Shown here: piece after piece, positions 45,951 through 56,583 of the stretch
Layout of the letters: each line of letters starts with the position of its first letter
Position numbering within the stretch: position 1 is the stretch's first letter
Assembly (NCBI RefSeq): GCF_007558815.1
Contig: NZ_VLTJ01000044.1
Coordinates: forward strand, 62,001-126,000
Reading direction: 5' to 3'
Origin: Verticiella sediminum
GTDB lineage: Bacteria > Pseudomonadota > Gammaproteobacteria > Burkholderiales > Burkholderiaceae_B
Length of the DNA: 64,000 nt
The notes under the pieces: generated by a model
What the model was told of the DNA's origin: nothing
Databases searched by the model: none
The model's input: the letters and a program-made list of their open reading frames with translations, nothing else
Program-made: the position numbers and the translations under genes

Positions 45951-46721
45951 ATGTCGCCGTCAACCGGGCTGTTCATCCAATCCGTCGAAAAAGCCTTGTC
46001 CGTGCTGGAAGCGTTCCGAACGATGCCGACCATGAACCTGCAGGAGATGTCGCAGGCCTGCGACATCTCCACCAGCTCGGCGCAGCGCATCGCGCACACG
46101 CTGGCCAGCCTCGGCTACCTGCGCAAGCATCCGCAATCGCGGCGCTACAGCACCGGGCCCGCCGCACTCAAGCTCGGCCTGCCCTATCTTGCCAACGAGC
46201 CCCTGCTTCACCAGGCGCACAGTGTTCTGCACCGGCTGCATCAGGAGTGCGGCGAAACGGTCAACTTCTCGATTCCGGACGGCGACGACATGGTGTTCGT
46301 CATGCGTCTGCATTCGCACAAGCACATCCCCGTCTACATGCCCATCGGCATGCGCATCCCGGCCCTGTCCTCATCCTCGGGCCGCGCCTGGCTGGCCGGG
46401 CTGCCGCCGGCACAGGCCGAGCGCCGCATCGATGCCATGCAAGTCGCGCAGCACACGCCGAACACGACCCGCGACAAGAAGGTGCTGGGCGCCCTGGTCG
46501 AGGAGGCGCGGCGTGACGGCTACGCCTACGCGGACGAAGAGTTCTTCAAGACCGATCTGAATGTGGCTGCCGCCGTGTTCGATCAGACGGGCGAGCCGGT
46601 GGCGGCGGTCAACATCTCGGTGCCTTCGCCACGATGGACCCTGGCCGATGCGCGTCGCGAGCTGGCGCCGCTGGCCATCCGCGCGGCACGGGCGATCAGC
46701 CGGGCCGCTCCCCTCCCGTGA
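45951..46721 (+). CDS. IclR-family transcriptional regulator
   Basis: 256 residues. An excellent AGGAGGA Shine-Dalgarno precedes this ATG. The N-terminal winged helix (SVEKALSVLEAFRTMPTMNLQEMSQACDISTSSAQRIAHTLASLGYLRKHP) and the IclR effector domain (ETVNFSIPDGDDMVFVMRL, ALSSSSGRAWLAGL) are complete. It probably controls the divergent dipeptidase-Bug-FAD oxidoreductase unit. Confidence 0.93.
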   Translation: MSPSTGLFIQSVEKALSVLEAFRTMPTMNLQEMSQACDISTSSAQRIAHTLASLGYLRKHPQSRRYSTGPAALKLGLPYLANEPLLHQAHSVLHRLHQECGETVNFSIPDGDDMVFVMRLHSHKHIPVYMPIGMRIPALSSSSGRAWLAGLPPAQAERRIDAMQVAQHTPNTTRDKKVLGALVEEARRDGYAYADEEFFKTDLNVAAAVFDQTGEPVAAVNISVPSPRWTLADARRELAPLAIRAARAISRAAPLP

Positions 46722-46828
46722 TGGATAGCGCCACGGTGGCCGAGCAAGCCTGGGCGCGCTCGGGCCGGGCCTGGGTATGATTTGTACTCGCCGGCCCCTC
46801 GAACGCCGGCGCACACCAAGGAGAACCC

Positions 46829-47425
46829 ATGAAGCTCTATTTCGCCCCCGGTACCTGCGCACTGTCGCCGCACATCGTGCTGGCCGAACTGGGCCTGCCC
46901 TACGAAACCGCGCGTGTCGATCTGAAAACCCATCAGACCGCCGACGGCCAGGATTACTACACCATCAATCCCAAAGGCTACGTGCCGGCGCTGGAGGTGG
47001 ATGGCGAGATCCTCACCGAAGGGCCCGCCATCGTGCAGTACCTCGCCGACCAGAAGCCCGAGGCTGGGTTGGTCCCGCCGGTGGGCACGCTCGGCCGCGC
47101 TCGCGTGCACGAGTGGCTCACTTACATCGGCACCGAGATCCACAAGAACTTCAAGCCATTCTTCGCCAATGGCTCGGACGAGGCCAAGGCCGCCGCCAAG
47201 GAGGTGCTCACCAAGCGCTTCGCCTATGCCGACGAGCGCTTGAAGGGCCGTGATTTCCTGACGGGCGACAAGCTCAGCGCGGCCGACCCTTACCTTTTCG
47301 TGGTCGGGACCTGGGCCGAGAAGGTCGGCCTGCCGCTGGGCGATGATCTGAAGTCCTTCATCGAGCGCATGAAAGCGCGCGCGGGCGTGCAGAAGGCGAT
47401 GAAGGAGCAGGGGCTGCTGGGCTGA
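46829..47425 (+). CDS. Glutathione S-transferase
   Basis: 198 residues. The thioredoxin-like N-domain has MKLYFAPGTCALSPHIVLAELGLPYE with the Ser/Cys loop, NPKGYVPALEVDGEILTEGPAIVQYL with the cis-Pro and the Ser/Pro glutathione site. The helical C-domain contains KLSAADPYLFVV. This is the beta-class pattern with a Cys in the active loop. AAGGAG precedes the start and a TATGAT -10 lies at 46776-46781. It is a stand-alone detoxification gene. Confidence 0.92.
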   Translation: MKLYFAPGTCALSPHIVLAELGLPYETARVDLKTHQTADGQDYYTINPKGYVPALEVDGEILTEGPAIVQYLADQKPEAGLVPPVGTLGRARVHEWLTYIGTEIHKNFKPFFANGSDEAKAAAKEVLTKRFAYADERLKGRDFLTGDKLSAADPYLFVVGTWAEKVGLPLGDDLKSFIERMKARAGVQKAMKEQGLLG

Positions 47426-47435
47426 GGAGGCTTGC

Positions 47436-47456
47436 GGGCTCGCCTTGCGCGAGCCC
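47436..47456. terminator. Hairpin between convergent gst and LysR genes
   Basis: GGGCTCGC (47436-47443) pairs with GCGAGCCC (47449-47456) around CTTGC. It is placed between two convergent stops but has no T tract; a weak bidirectional terminator is likely. Confidence 0.4.
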
Positions 47457-47473
47457 AACGCCCCGGCCCGTGT

Positions 47474-48361
47474 TCAAGCCGCGTCGAGCACGCCGGCCGC
47501 GTGGGCGATGAAGGCCTCCAGCGGGGGCGTCACGTGCTCGGTATTCCATGCGAAGAAACCGCCGCTGCGCAACGTCGTCTCGGCCAAGGGAATGAAGCGC
47601 GCCCCGGCGATCCCGCTCTGCGCGATGCACGCCGGCACCAGGGCGACACCCAGCCCGTTGGCGACCAGGGCCACGACGGTGAACCACAGACGCGCCGTGT
47701 AGCGGGTGCGAGGCTCGAAGCCGGCCTGGGTGCACGCGGAGATGATGTTGTCGTAGCTCGCCGGCGCGGCCTCGCGCGAGAAGATGACGAAGGGTTCGTC
47801 CGCCAGCGCCGAGACCAGCACCTGCGTCTCGCACGCCAGCGGATGCGTGGACGGCACGCAGGCGACCAGTTGATCGTCCGGCAAGGCCAGGCTGGCAAGG
47901 CCGTCGGGCGCGGAAGGCTGGCTGAAGAATCCCCCGTGCAGATGGCCGCGCCGTATCGCGTCGGCCTGCTCGAACGAGGAGAGTTCGCTGACCTTCAGCC
48001 GCACGCCGGGGGATTCGGCGAGAAAGGCGGTCACGATGCGCGGCATCGAGCGATACACCATCGAGCCCGTGAACCCGACATGGAGAAAGCCGGTATGGCC
48101 CTGCGCCATGGCACGCGCCGCGGCGCTCGCCAACCCGACCTGCTTGAGCACAGGCAAGGTCTCCTGGTAGAAGGCCGCGCCCGCCGGCGTCAACGTCACC
48201 TGCTTGCTGTCCCGCTCGAACAGCCGCACGCCGAGCTCTTCCTCCAGGGCACGGATCGACGCGCTCAACGGCGGCTGGGTGATGGACAGGCGCCGCGCCG
48301 CGCGGCCGAAGTGCAACTCCTCGGCAAGCGCGGCGAAATAGCGCAGGTGACGCAGTTCCAT
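47474..48361 (-). CDS. LysR-family transcriptional regulator
   Basis: 295 residues beginning MELRHLRYFAALAEELHFGRAARRLSITQPPLSASIRALEEELGVRLFERDSK, a CbnR/CatR-like helix-turn-helix. The effector domain carries LHVGFTGSMVYRSMPRIV. A T-N11-A dyad lies just upstream. No catabolic gene is divergent from it, so its target may be the Bug gene upstream on the same strand or lie elsewhere. Confidence 0.92.
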   Translation of the reverse strand: MELRHLRYFAALAEELHFGRAARRLSITQPPLSASIRALEEELGVRLFERDSKQVTLTPAGAAFYQETLPVLKQVGLASAAARAMAQGHTGFLHVGFTGSMVYRSMPRIVTAFLAESPGVRLKVSELSSFEQADAIRRGHLHGGFFSQPSAPDGLASLALPDDQLVACVPSTHPLACETQVLVSALADEPFVIFSREAAPASYDNIISACTQAGFEPRTRYTARLWFTVVALVANGLGVALVPACIAQSGIAGARFIPLAETTLRSGGFFAWNTEHVTPPLEAFIAHAAGVLDAA

Positions 48362-48796
48362 GGCGAGGCTCCTCGAAATCCGTGCCGGGCCGCGCGGCGC
48401 CTGGCCGCCCTGTCGCAAGTTGCGACGGGCTGCGCAGCACCATGGCGGGCGGAGCCGTAGGGTACACCGGGAGGCCGGCCGCAATGCGGGCCGCAAGCCG
48501 AGGAGGCTTGCGCTTTGGCCCGTGGCCAGGGAATGGCCTCGTCGACGACGAGCACGTGCCGGTTCGCCCAGGAGGCGGCGGGCAGGGCTACGCTCAGCGT
48601 GACCGGTATTCACCCGAACATTGAACCGACATTCTCCGGGCGCCCGAGCCTCTCCCGCCAAGCAGGATCGCGAATACCTGCTACTGGAAACACCGGATGC
48701 CGGGCGCGCCCCGCTCGCGGAGCCCCGGCATTCGGCTGGAGCAAGACGGCATGGGCGGCGAGACATGCCTCGCGGCCGTCCGCCCCGCCGCTGCGC
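48362..48796. other. Intergenic region upstream of the LysR gene
   Basis: 435 bases without a supported gene. It holds the LysR dyad at 48413-48425, a 17-bp sequence (48509-48525) repeated exactly at 39676-39692, and a 7-bp-arm dyad CTCGTCG-A-CGACGAG near 48539-48553. Nothing else is recognisable. Confidence 0.45.
48413..48425. promoter_or_regulatory. LysR-type T-N11-A box
   Basis: TCGCAA-G-TTGCGA is a perfect dyad with the T-N11-A form of LysR boxes, 52 bases upstream of the LysR start. It is probably the autoregulatory site. Confidence 0.6.
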
Positions 48797-49762
48797 TTAC
48801 TGCGTCACCTGATATCCGCTGTCCTGCACGATCCGGCGCCAGCGCGCCTCGTCGTCGGCGATCACCTTGCCCAGCGCCTCGGGGGTGCTGGCGACCACGT
48901 CGTAGTCGATCGCGGCAAGCTGCTTGCGCACGCCCTCATCGGCCAGGATCTTGATGAGCTCCTGGTTCAGGCGCTGGACGATCTCGGGCGAGGTGCCGGC
49001 CGGGGCCAACAGGGCCGCCCAGGAGTTGAAGGTCATGTCGTTGAAGCCGGCCTCCTCCATGGTCGGCACATCCGGCAGCGAAGCGGTGCGCTTGCTCGAC
49101 AGCACGGCGAGCGGGCGGACACGGCCCGCCTGGATCATGGGCAGCCCGTTGAACGGGTCGAACGTGAAATCGACCTCGCCCGCGACCACGGCCGTGAGCT
49201 GCGGGCCGGTGCCCTTGTAGGGCACGTTGATGGTGCCGGGCGAGCCGATCGACGCCTTGAACTGCTCTCCGATCAGGGCGATCATGCTGCTGCCCGCCGA
49301 GAAGCTCATCCTGTCGCCTTCCTTCTTCACCAGGTCGACGAGCTGCTGCACGTTCTCGACCGGGCGCGAGGGGTGCACCACGATCACGAAGGGGATGTTC
49401 GCGATCAGGCTGATCGGTGCGAAGCTCTTGAGCGCGTCGTACTCCGTCTTGTAGAGCACGGGGCTCAGGGTCTGCGCGCCGGCGGTGTTGAGCAGCAGCG
49501 TGTACCCGTCGGGCTCGGCGCGCGCCACCGCGTCGGTGCCGATGATGCCGTTGGCGCCAGGGCGGTTCTCGATCACCAGCGGCTGGCCCAGCGCCTCGCC
49601 CAGCTTCTGCGACAGCAGGCGCGCCACCACATCGGTGGCGCCGCCGGGCGAGAACGGCACGACGAGGCGGATGGGCTTGTCGGGATAGGCGCCCCAGGCA
49701 AGGCCGGCGGTGCCGAGCAGGGCGGCCGCGATGAACGGCCGCAAACGGGAAAGCATGCGCAT
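48797..49762 (-). CDS. Bug-family tripartite tricarboxylate transporter receptor
   Basis: 321 residues. The signal peptide MRMLSRLRPFIAAALLGTAGLAWG is followed by AYPDKPIRLVVPFSPGGATDVVARLLSQKLGEALGQPLVIENRPGANGIIG, and INVPYKGTGPQLTAVVAGEVDFTFDP carries the pocket loop. A start two codons later (MLSR) is possible. It lies between a LysR gene and another Bug gene, all on the minus strand. Confidence 0.92.
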   Translation of the reverse strand: MRMLSRLRPFIAAALLGTAGLAWGAYPDKPIRLVVPFSPGGATDVVARLLSQKLGEALGQPLVIENRPGANGIIGTDAVARAEPDGYTLLLNTAGAQTLSPVLYKTEYDALKSFAPISLIANIPFVIVVHPSRPVENVQQLVDLVKKEGDRMSFSAGSSMIALIGEQFKASIGSPGTINVPYKGTGPQLTAVVAGEVDFTFDPFNGLPMIQAGRVRPLAVLSSKRTASLPDVPTMEEAGFNDMTFNSWAALLAPAGTSPEIVQRLNQELIKILADEGVRKQLAAIDYDVVASTPEALGKVIADDEARWRRIVQDSGYQVTQ

Positions 49763-49958
49763 GATGGTGTCTCCTATGCTCTTAAAAGTATGGCGCCGCC
49801 CGGTGCAGGGCGGCGCATGGATATAGTGTGGCCGCGCTCGTCGATTCGGGTCTAATCCGAAATTCGGCTCGGTCGATTCAATGGCCGTATGGTCGGCATG
49901 CGTTGCTCCCGCCTGAAAGCGGGCGTTTCCCCGCCGCCAGGCGGGTACGCCCAGGCCC

Positions 49959-50954
49959 TCACTCGAGCGTCACGCCCACCGACTTGATCATCTCGCCCCA
50001 CGACTTGCCTTCGCTCGCCATGATGTCCCGTGTTTCCTGGGGTGTAGTGCCGCCCGGCTGCAGGCTCAGGCTGGCGAAGGCCTCGCTCATTTCCGGCGAA
50101 CGGATGATGCGGTTCAGCTCGGCCGACAGCTTCTGCACGATGGGCTCGGGCGTACCCGCCGGCGCCAGGAAGCCGAACCAGCCGTGCGCGCCCAAACCCT
50201 TGTGCCCGAGTTCCTCCAGCGTCGGCGCATCGGGCGCCGTCGTCACGCGCCGGGTGCCGTCCACGGCCAGCACGCGCAGCGTGCCGGCCTTGACGTGGAC
50301 GGCCGACGTCGTCACGTCGACCACGCCCACATCGAGATGGCCGCCCAGCGCATCGTTGACGAGCGGTGCCGCGCCCTTGTAGGGCACGTGCGTGCCCTTC
50401 ATGCCGGTCTCGCGCATGAGCTGTTCCATGTGCAGGTGGGCCGACGTACCCGCGCCGTAGCTGCCGTAGTTCAGGCCCTTGCCGGACTTGCCCTGCTCCA
50501 GCATGTCGTCGAACGTCTTGATCGGGGAGTTCTCGGGCACCGTCCACAGGTTGGACGAGCGCGCGAGCACGGTGATCGGCTCGAAATCCTTGTAGATGTC
50601 GTACGGAATGTTCTTGTACAAGTAAGGCGCCTGCAGGAAGGACGAAATACCGAGCACGATGGTGTAGCCATCGGGCTTGGCGCGGGCGACGGCGTTCATG
50701 CCGAGCTGGCCCAGCGCACCCGCCATGTTCTCGACGACGACGGTCTGGCCCCAGGCTTTCTGGAGCTGGTTGCCGACCATGCGGGCGAGCATGTCGGTGC
50801 CGCCGCCCGCCGGATAGGGCACGATGATGCGGATCGGCTGGCTGGGAAAGCCGGCAGCGGCATCGGCGGCGCGTGCAAGCCAGGGTGCGGCCGCCAGGGC
50901 CGCCGTAGCGCATGCGAGCAAGGCGCGGCGCGCCCGGTTGCGGGTGTGGGTCAT
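49959..50954 (-). CDS. Bug-family tripartite tricarboxylate transporter receptor, possible Tat signal
   Basis: 331 residues. The N-terminus RNRARRALLACATAALAAAPWLARA carries a twin-arginine-like RRALLA, so Tat export is possible. The Bug fold follows (FPSQPIRIIVPYPAGGGTDMLARMVGNQLQKAWGQTVVVENMAGALGQLG, THVPYKGAAPLVNDALGGHLDVGV). It is divergent from another Bug gene at 51.3 kb, with a dyad in between. Confidence 0.92.
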   Translation of the reverse strand: MTHTRNRARRALLACATAALAAAPWLARAADAAAGFPSQPIRIIVPYPAGGGTDMLARMVGNQLQKAWGQTVVVENMAGALGQLGMNAVARAKPDGYTIVLGISSFLQAPYLYKNIPYDIYKDFEPITVLARSSNLWTVPENSPIKTFDDMLEQGKSGKGLNYGSYGAGTSAHLHMEQLMRETGMKGTHVPYKGAAPLVNDALGGHLDVGVVDVTTSAVHVKAGTLRVLAVDGTRRVTTAPDAPTLEELGHKGLGAHGWFGFLAPAGTPEPIVQKLSAELNRIIRSPEMSEAFASLSLQPGGTTPQETRDIMASEGKSWGEMIKSVGVTLE

Positions 50955-51344
50955 GGAGTCTCCTGCCTGGATGTTGTATGTGTCCTGCCCCGGGCAGCGG
51001 CGGCCCGGCGGCGCTGGCCGTTCGGGCTGCATGCCGCAGGCGGTCGCGGCGCAAGCCTTGCTCGCGGCGCCCCGCCCGGCGTTCCCTGCCTGGCACGACG
51101 ATTCTGGGAGGCGACCCCACCCGGGATCAATGGCCGATCTGCTTGGCAAACTTGGCTGGAACGGTCAGACGGCGGCAAGCGTCCCATGAGCCGGCGGCGG
51201 CAGCCTGGGCAACGACCATATCCAAATCGATATGGATCAGAAGAAAAGCCCATTTTACGGACGCGACCCAGCCCGAAATAATCGGCAGCATAAGGGCCGG
51301 ACTATGCCGGTTCGCCCGCCACGATAGACAGGAGACACCATCCC
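50955..51344. other. Intergenic region between two divergent Bug genes
   Basis: 390 bases without a gene. It contains the dyad at 51216-51235 and an AT-richer patch near 51215-51260 likely to hold the promoter of the 51.3 kb gene. Confidence 0.45.
51216..51235. promoter_or_regulatory. Dyad operator candidate
   Basis: CCATATCCAAATCGATATGG has 7-bp perfect arms and a 6-base spacer, about 110 bases upstream of the plus-strand Bug start. The cognate regulator is unknown. Confidence 0.45.
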
Positions 51345-52340
51345 ATGATCGACGCTTCCCGCCGCGCGCTGCTCGCATCGGCCGTCCTTGCGCTGGGTTC
51401 GGCGGCCGTACCGGCCCTCGCCGCAGACGCAGCCGCCGACTACCCCAATCGGCCAGTGACCATCATCACGCCGTTCGCCGCCGGCAGCGGGCCGGACGCG
51501 GTGCTGCGGCTGGTATCCGAGAAACTGGCGCGCGGCTGGGGCCAGCGCGTGCTGATCGACAACAAGCCCGGCGGCGGCGGCTTCATCGCCATCGAGGCGG
51601 CGCGCCGCGCAGCCGCCGACGGCTACACCCTGCTGCAGACCGACAGCGAGCACATCGGCGCCCTGCCCCACCTGTACAAGTCGCGCAATTTCGTCACCCT
51701 GGATCACTTCGACCCGGTGGCCATTCTCTTTCGCACACCGTTCTTCATCGCCGTGCCCGCCGACACGAAAGTCCAGAACGTGGCCGACCTGATCGCCCAG
51801 GCCCAGGCCGAACCCGGCCGCATGAGCTACGGCTCCTGGGGCGTGGGCAGCCCCGGCCACCTCGGCGGCCAGCAACTGCAGGCCATGACGGGCACGCAGA
51901 TGGAGCACGTCCCCTACCGCGAGGTGGGCCAGCTCTATACCAACGTCGGTACCGGCGAACTCGCCTGGGCCTACGGCAGCATCCCGTCGAGCCAGGGGGT
52001 CTACCAGACCGGCAAGATCCGCTACATCGCGATCGCCGCGCCGCAGCGCCACCCCACCCTGCCGGACGTGCCGACCGTGGCCGAGGCCGGCGGCCCGCAG
52101 GGCCTGTACGTCAACTCCTTCGTCCCGCTGCTGGCACCCAAGGGCCTGCCCGCAGCGATCGCCGCAAAGATCAACGCCGCCGTGACCCAGGCCGTGGCCG
52201 AGCCCGACATCCGCGCCCGCTACGACAGCTTCGCCTTCGAGGCCCTGGACTGGTCGCCCGAAGAGATCCGCAAGCAGTCGCAGGCCAAGTTCGAGGAATA
52301 CGGCGAGCTGGTGAGCAAGGGGAACATCAGCCTGGAGTAG
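51345..52340 (+). CDS. Bug-family tripartite tricarboxylate transporter receptor, possible Tat signal
   Basis: 331 residues. The N-terminus MIDASRRALLASAVLALGSAAVPALA has the Tat-type SRRALL. The fold is typical (YPNRPVTIITPFAAGSGPDAVLRLVSEKLARGWGQRVLIDNKPGGGGFIA), but the pocket loop reads VPYREVGQLYTNVGTGEL instead of the common PYKGxGP, so a different ligand is likely. It converges with hmp. No enzyme gene shares its strand nearby. Confidence 0.92.
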   Translation: MIDASRRALLASAVLALGSAAVPALAADAAADYPNRPVTIITPFAAGSGPDAVLRLVSEKLARGWGQRVLIDNKPGGGGFIAIEAARRAAADGYTLLQTDSEHIGALPHLYKSRNFVTLDHFDPVAILFRTPFFIAVPADTKVQNVADLIAQAQAEPGRMSYGSWGVGSPGHLGGQQLQAMTGTQMEHVPYREVGQLYTNVGTGELAWAYGSIPSSQGVYQTGKIRYIAIAAPQRHPTLPDVPTVAEAGGPQGLYVNSFVPLLAPKGLPAAIAAKINAAVTQAVAEPDIRARYDSFAFEALDWSPEEIRKQSQAKFEEYGELVSKGNISLE

Positions 52341-52460
52341 GCGTTCCATCGAACGGACACGGGCCCGCCGCGCGCGTCGTCGCGGTGGGCCCATGCATGC
52401 CGTCCGTCACGGCCTGCCGCGGCGGGCCGTACCGCCCCGCGCGAAGCGGCCGTGCGGCGC

Positions 52461-53687
52461 TCAGCCGGCTTGCGCCCTGGCCACGCCGTCGTTGGCGGCG
52501 TCACGCAGCGCCTCGGCCGGGCCGAAGAACTCGTAACGGCGCTGCGCGTCCGGCACGCCGATCTCGCGCAGGGCGTCATCGACCGCCGCCATGAACGGCT
52601 TGGGACCGAGGAAATAGGCGTCGACACCCGCGCCCGGCAGCCACGAGCGCAGTTGGCCGACGTCCAGGCGGCCGATCGCATCGGGCTGGCTGCCGCTGCC
52701 GGCTTCGGCCGGGGTCTCGTAGACCAGATAGTGGCGTAGCTGGGGATAGTCCGCCGCCCACTTGGCCAGCGTACCGCCGAAGGCGTGCACGTGCGCATTG
52801 CGCGCGTAATGGATGAACACCACCGGCCTGTCGCCCTGGCGCAGCGCCGCCTCGGCCATGGCCAGCGTGGGCGTGATGCCCACCCCGCCGCTGATGAAGA
52901 CCGCCGGGCGCGCGCTCTCGGCCAGCGTGAAGCTGCCCGCCGGCGGGAACACTTCCAGCGTATCGCCCTCGGCCACGCTGTCGTGCAGGTAGTTGGACAC
53001 CACGCCGCCCGGCTCGCGCTTGACGCTGATGCGGTAGCCGCGGCCGTTCGGCGCCGCGGACAGCGAGTAGTTGCGGCGCACCTCGTTGCCGTCGATCACC
53101 AGGCGCAGACCCAGGTACTGGCCGGGCCGGAAGTCCACCACCGCGCCGCCGTCCACGGGCTCGAGGTAGAACGAGGTGATCTCGGCGCTTTCCGGCGCCT
53201 TGCGCGCCACGCGGAAGGCACGCGCGGCGCGCCAGCCGTCCGGCGCCGCCGCCAGCTCGTCGTACACCGCGCGCTCGGCGCCGATGAGCAGGTCGGCCAG
53301 TTGCTGGTAGGCCGCGCCCCAGGCATCGATCACCGCGTCGGTGGCGATCGCCTCGCCCAGGACTTCGCGGATCGCGCGCAGCAGGCAGGCGCCGACGATC
53401 GGATAGTGCTCGGGCTGCACTTGCAGGGCCACATGCTTGTTCACGATCTGCGCGGCCAGGGGGCCCAGGGCTTCCAGCCGATCGATGTTGCGCGCGTACA
53501 TGAGCACACTGTTGGCCAGCGCGCGCGGCTGCGCCCCGCTCGCCTGGTGCGCCTGGTTGAACAACGGGCGCACTTCGGGGTATTCACCGAGCATCATCTT
53601 GTAGAAATGCGTGGTGAGCGCCTCGCCGCCGGTTTCCAGCAGAGGGACCGTGGCCTTGATGATGTCGCGTTGTGCTCGGGTAAGCAT
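52461..53687 (-). CDS. hmp: Flavohaemoprotein / nitric oxide dioxygenase
   Basis: 408 residues. It oxidises NO to nitrate with O2 and NAD(P)H. Residues 1-135 are the globin domain (IKATVPLLETGGEALTTHFYKMML; proximal His in NKHVALQVQPEHYPIVG). The ferredoxin-reductase FAD domain contains RRNYSLSAAPN and the NAD domain contains VFISGGVGITPTLAMAEAAL and FLGPKPFMAAVDDAL. The ATG at 53687 with GAGGA upstream was chosen over 53723, which would overlap the sigma-54 promoter. It is divergent from norR, its probable activator. Confidence 0.95.
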   Translation of the reverse strand: MLTRAQRDIIKATVPLLETGGEALTTHFYKMMLGEYPEVRPLFNQAHQASGAQPRALANSVLMYARNIDRLEALGPLAAQIVNKHVALQVQPEHYPIVGACLLRAIREVLGEAIATDAVIDAWGAAYQQLADLLIGAERAVYDELAAAPDGWRAARAFRVARKAPESAEITSFYLEPVDGGAVVDFRPGQYLGLRLVIDGNEVRRNYSLSAAPNGRGYRISVKREPGGVVSNYLHDSVAEGDTLEVFPPAGSFTLAESARPAVFISGGVGITPTLAMAEAALRQGDRPVVFIHYARNAHVHAFGGTLAKWAADYPQLRHYLVYETPAEAGSGSQPDAIGRLDVGQLRSWLPGAGVDAYFLGPKPFMAAVDDALREIGVPDAQRRYEFFGPAEALRDAANDGVARAQAG

Positions 53688-53723
53688 GTCGTGTGTCCTC
53701 AACGTTTTGGCAACATCACGCAA

Positions 53724-53740
53724 TGCAGGAACCGGGCCAA
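53724..53740 (-). promoter_or_regulatory. Sigma-54 promoter of hmp
   Basis: On the minus strand TTGGCCCGGTTCCTGCA has GG-N10-GC spacing and matches TGGCACG-N4-TTGCA apart from two substitutions. It is placed about 37 bases before the hmp start and next to norR, an obligate sigma-54 activator. Confidence 0.75.
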
Positions 53741-53791
53741 TATTTTCTTCTTGAAAATCAATGGCATTTTTTCATATCAAGTCATAAAATC

Positions 53792-53811
53792 GTGTCTCAT
53801 TGACATGACAC
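53792..53811. promoter_or_regulatory. Candidate NorR enhancer site
   Basis: GTGTCTCATTGACATGACAC contains GTGTC/GACAC arms and, inside, GT-N7-AC (53794-53804), the core described for NorR binding sites. It lies about 55-70 bases upstream of the hmp sigma-54 promoter and overlaps the norR leader, which allows autoregulation. Confidence 0.55.
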
Positions 53812-53830
53812 AGCAACGAAAGAAGTCAAC

Positions 53831-55450
<1,620 letters not shown>

Positions 55451-55458
55451 TGGCCGCA

Positions 55459-56358
55459 TCAAAGATCGGCGTCGTGACTCCACGCGACCAGGGCGTCGCA
55501 GAACTCGCGCGCGAGCGGCGAATGCCCGCTGTCGGCGCGCCAGAACAAGGCCAGTTCGTGCTCCCAGGCCGTGTCGACACCATCGAGCCCGACGATGCCC
55601 TGGCCTTCCGGCTTGCCCAGCGTGCGCTCGGGCAGCACGCCGGCCAGATCCGAGTGGCGCAAGAGCTCCGTGAAGGCAGTCTGCGACAAGGTGCTTTCCA
55701 CGGCCACGCGGGGCGCGGGCAGGCCCGCCTGGGCGAATCGCGCCTCCAGGTGCTGGCGCAGGTAGATGCTCTGCGCCGGCATGAGCCAGCGTTCGGCTGC
55801 CAGGCTGGCCAGATCGCCCAAGCGTTCCAGGCGCGGATGCGCGGCGCTCACCACGACTCTCACCCGTAGCGGCCCCAGGGGCAGGAACGCCAGCCCGGGC
55901 ACCTCGTCCTGCGGCATGGCGGCACAGGCCACGTCGACTTCGCCCCCCTGCAGTGCGCCCAGCAACTGGGGGCTGAGCATCGTGTGCACGGAAAAACTCG
56001 CCGCGGGGCGGCGTGCGAGAAAATGTGCCAGTAAAGGCGACACCAGCGTGGGCACCAGGTGCGGCAGCACGGCCAGGCGCACCCGGCCGGCACGGGCCGC
56101 GCGCTGCTGGTCCAGCCGTGCGTAGAGGTCGTCCATCGCCGTGATGACGGTACGCGCATGTTCGATCACGTCCTGCCCCATGGACGTGAGCACGACCCCG
56201 CGCGGACTGCGCTCGAACAAGGCGCCGCCGGCGCCGGACTCCAGCCTGGCCAGCGTCTTGGACAGAGCCGATTGCGTGACCCCGAGCACGCTCGCCGCGC
56301 GGTGCAGGCTGCGGTGCCGGGCCACGTGCAGGAACACGCGCAGGTCTTCGATACGCAT
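55459..56358 (-). CDS. LysR-family transcriptional regulator
   Basis: 299 residues starting MRIEDLRVFLHVARHRSLHRAASVLGVTQSALSKTLARLESGAGGALFERSPRG, with AAGGAGA eight bases before the ATG. The effector domain includes VRLAVLPHLVPTLVSPLLAHFLARRP. It is divergent from the truncated Bug gene and the aldolase unit, which it probably controls. Confidence 0.92.
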   Translation of the reverse strand: MRIEDLRVFLHVARHRSLHRAASVLGVTQSALSKTLARLESGAGGALFERSPRGVVLTSMGQDVIEHARTVITAMDDLYARLDQQRAARAGRVRLAVLPHLVPTLVSPLLAHFLARRPAASFSVHTMLSPQLLGALQGGEVDVACAAMPQDEVPGLAFLPLGPLRVRVVVSAAHPRLERLGDLASLAAERWLMPAQSIYLRQHLEARFAQAGLPAPRVAVESTLSQTAFTELLRHSDLAGVLPERTLGKPEGQGIVGLDGVDTAWEHELALFWRADSGHSPLAREFCDALVAWSHDADL

Positions 56359-56583
56359 GAGGATCTCCTTGGCTGGCGCAGGCGGGTTATCCCGGAGAGT
56401 CCGGCGGGGAATCTGCGCCCGTGCACCGGGAATCGCCCGCGCCATGCGCCCCACCTATACTTTTTTGAACTGGCATTGCGGCGGGATCGCCCACGGCCCG
56501 GCGGCGCGAGTTCGACGCCGTCGGGGCCTGCCGGGCCGGCACCGTGCCAGGCCGCAGCATCATAAGACAAATGAGGAGACCCC

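Noticed and set aside
52461-53723. Longer hmp start at 53723
   Set aside because: It would place the sigma-54 promoter inside the coding region; 53687 has a Shine-Dalgarno and matches the family N-terminus.
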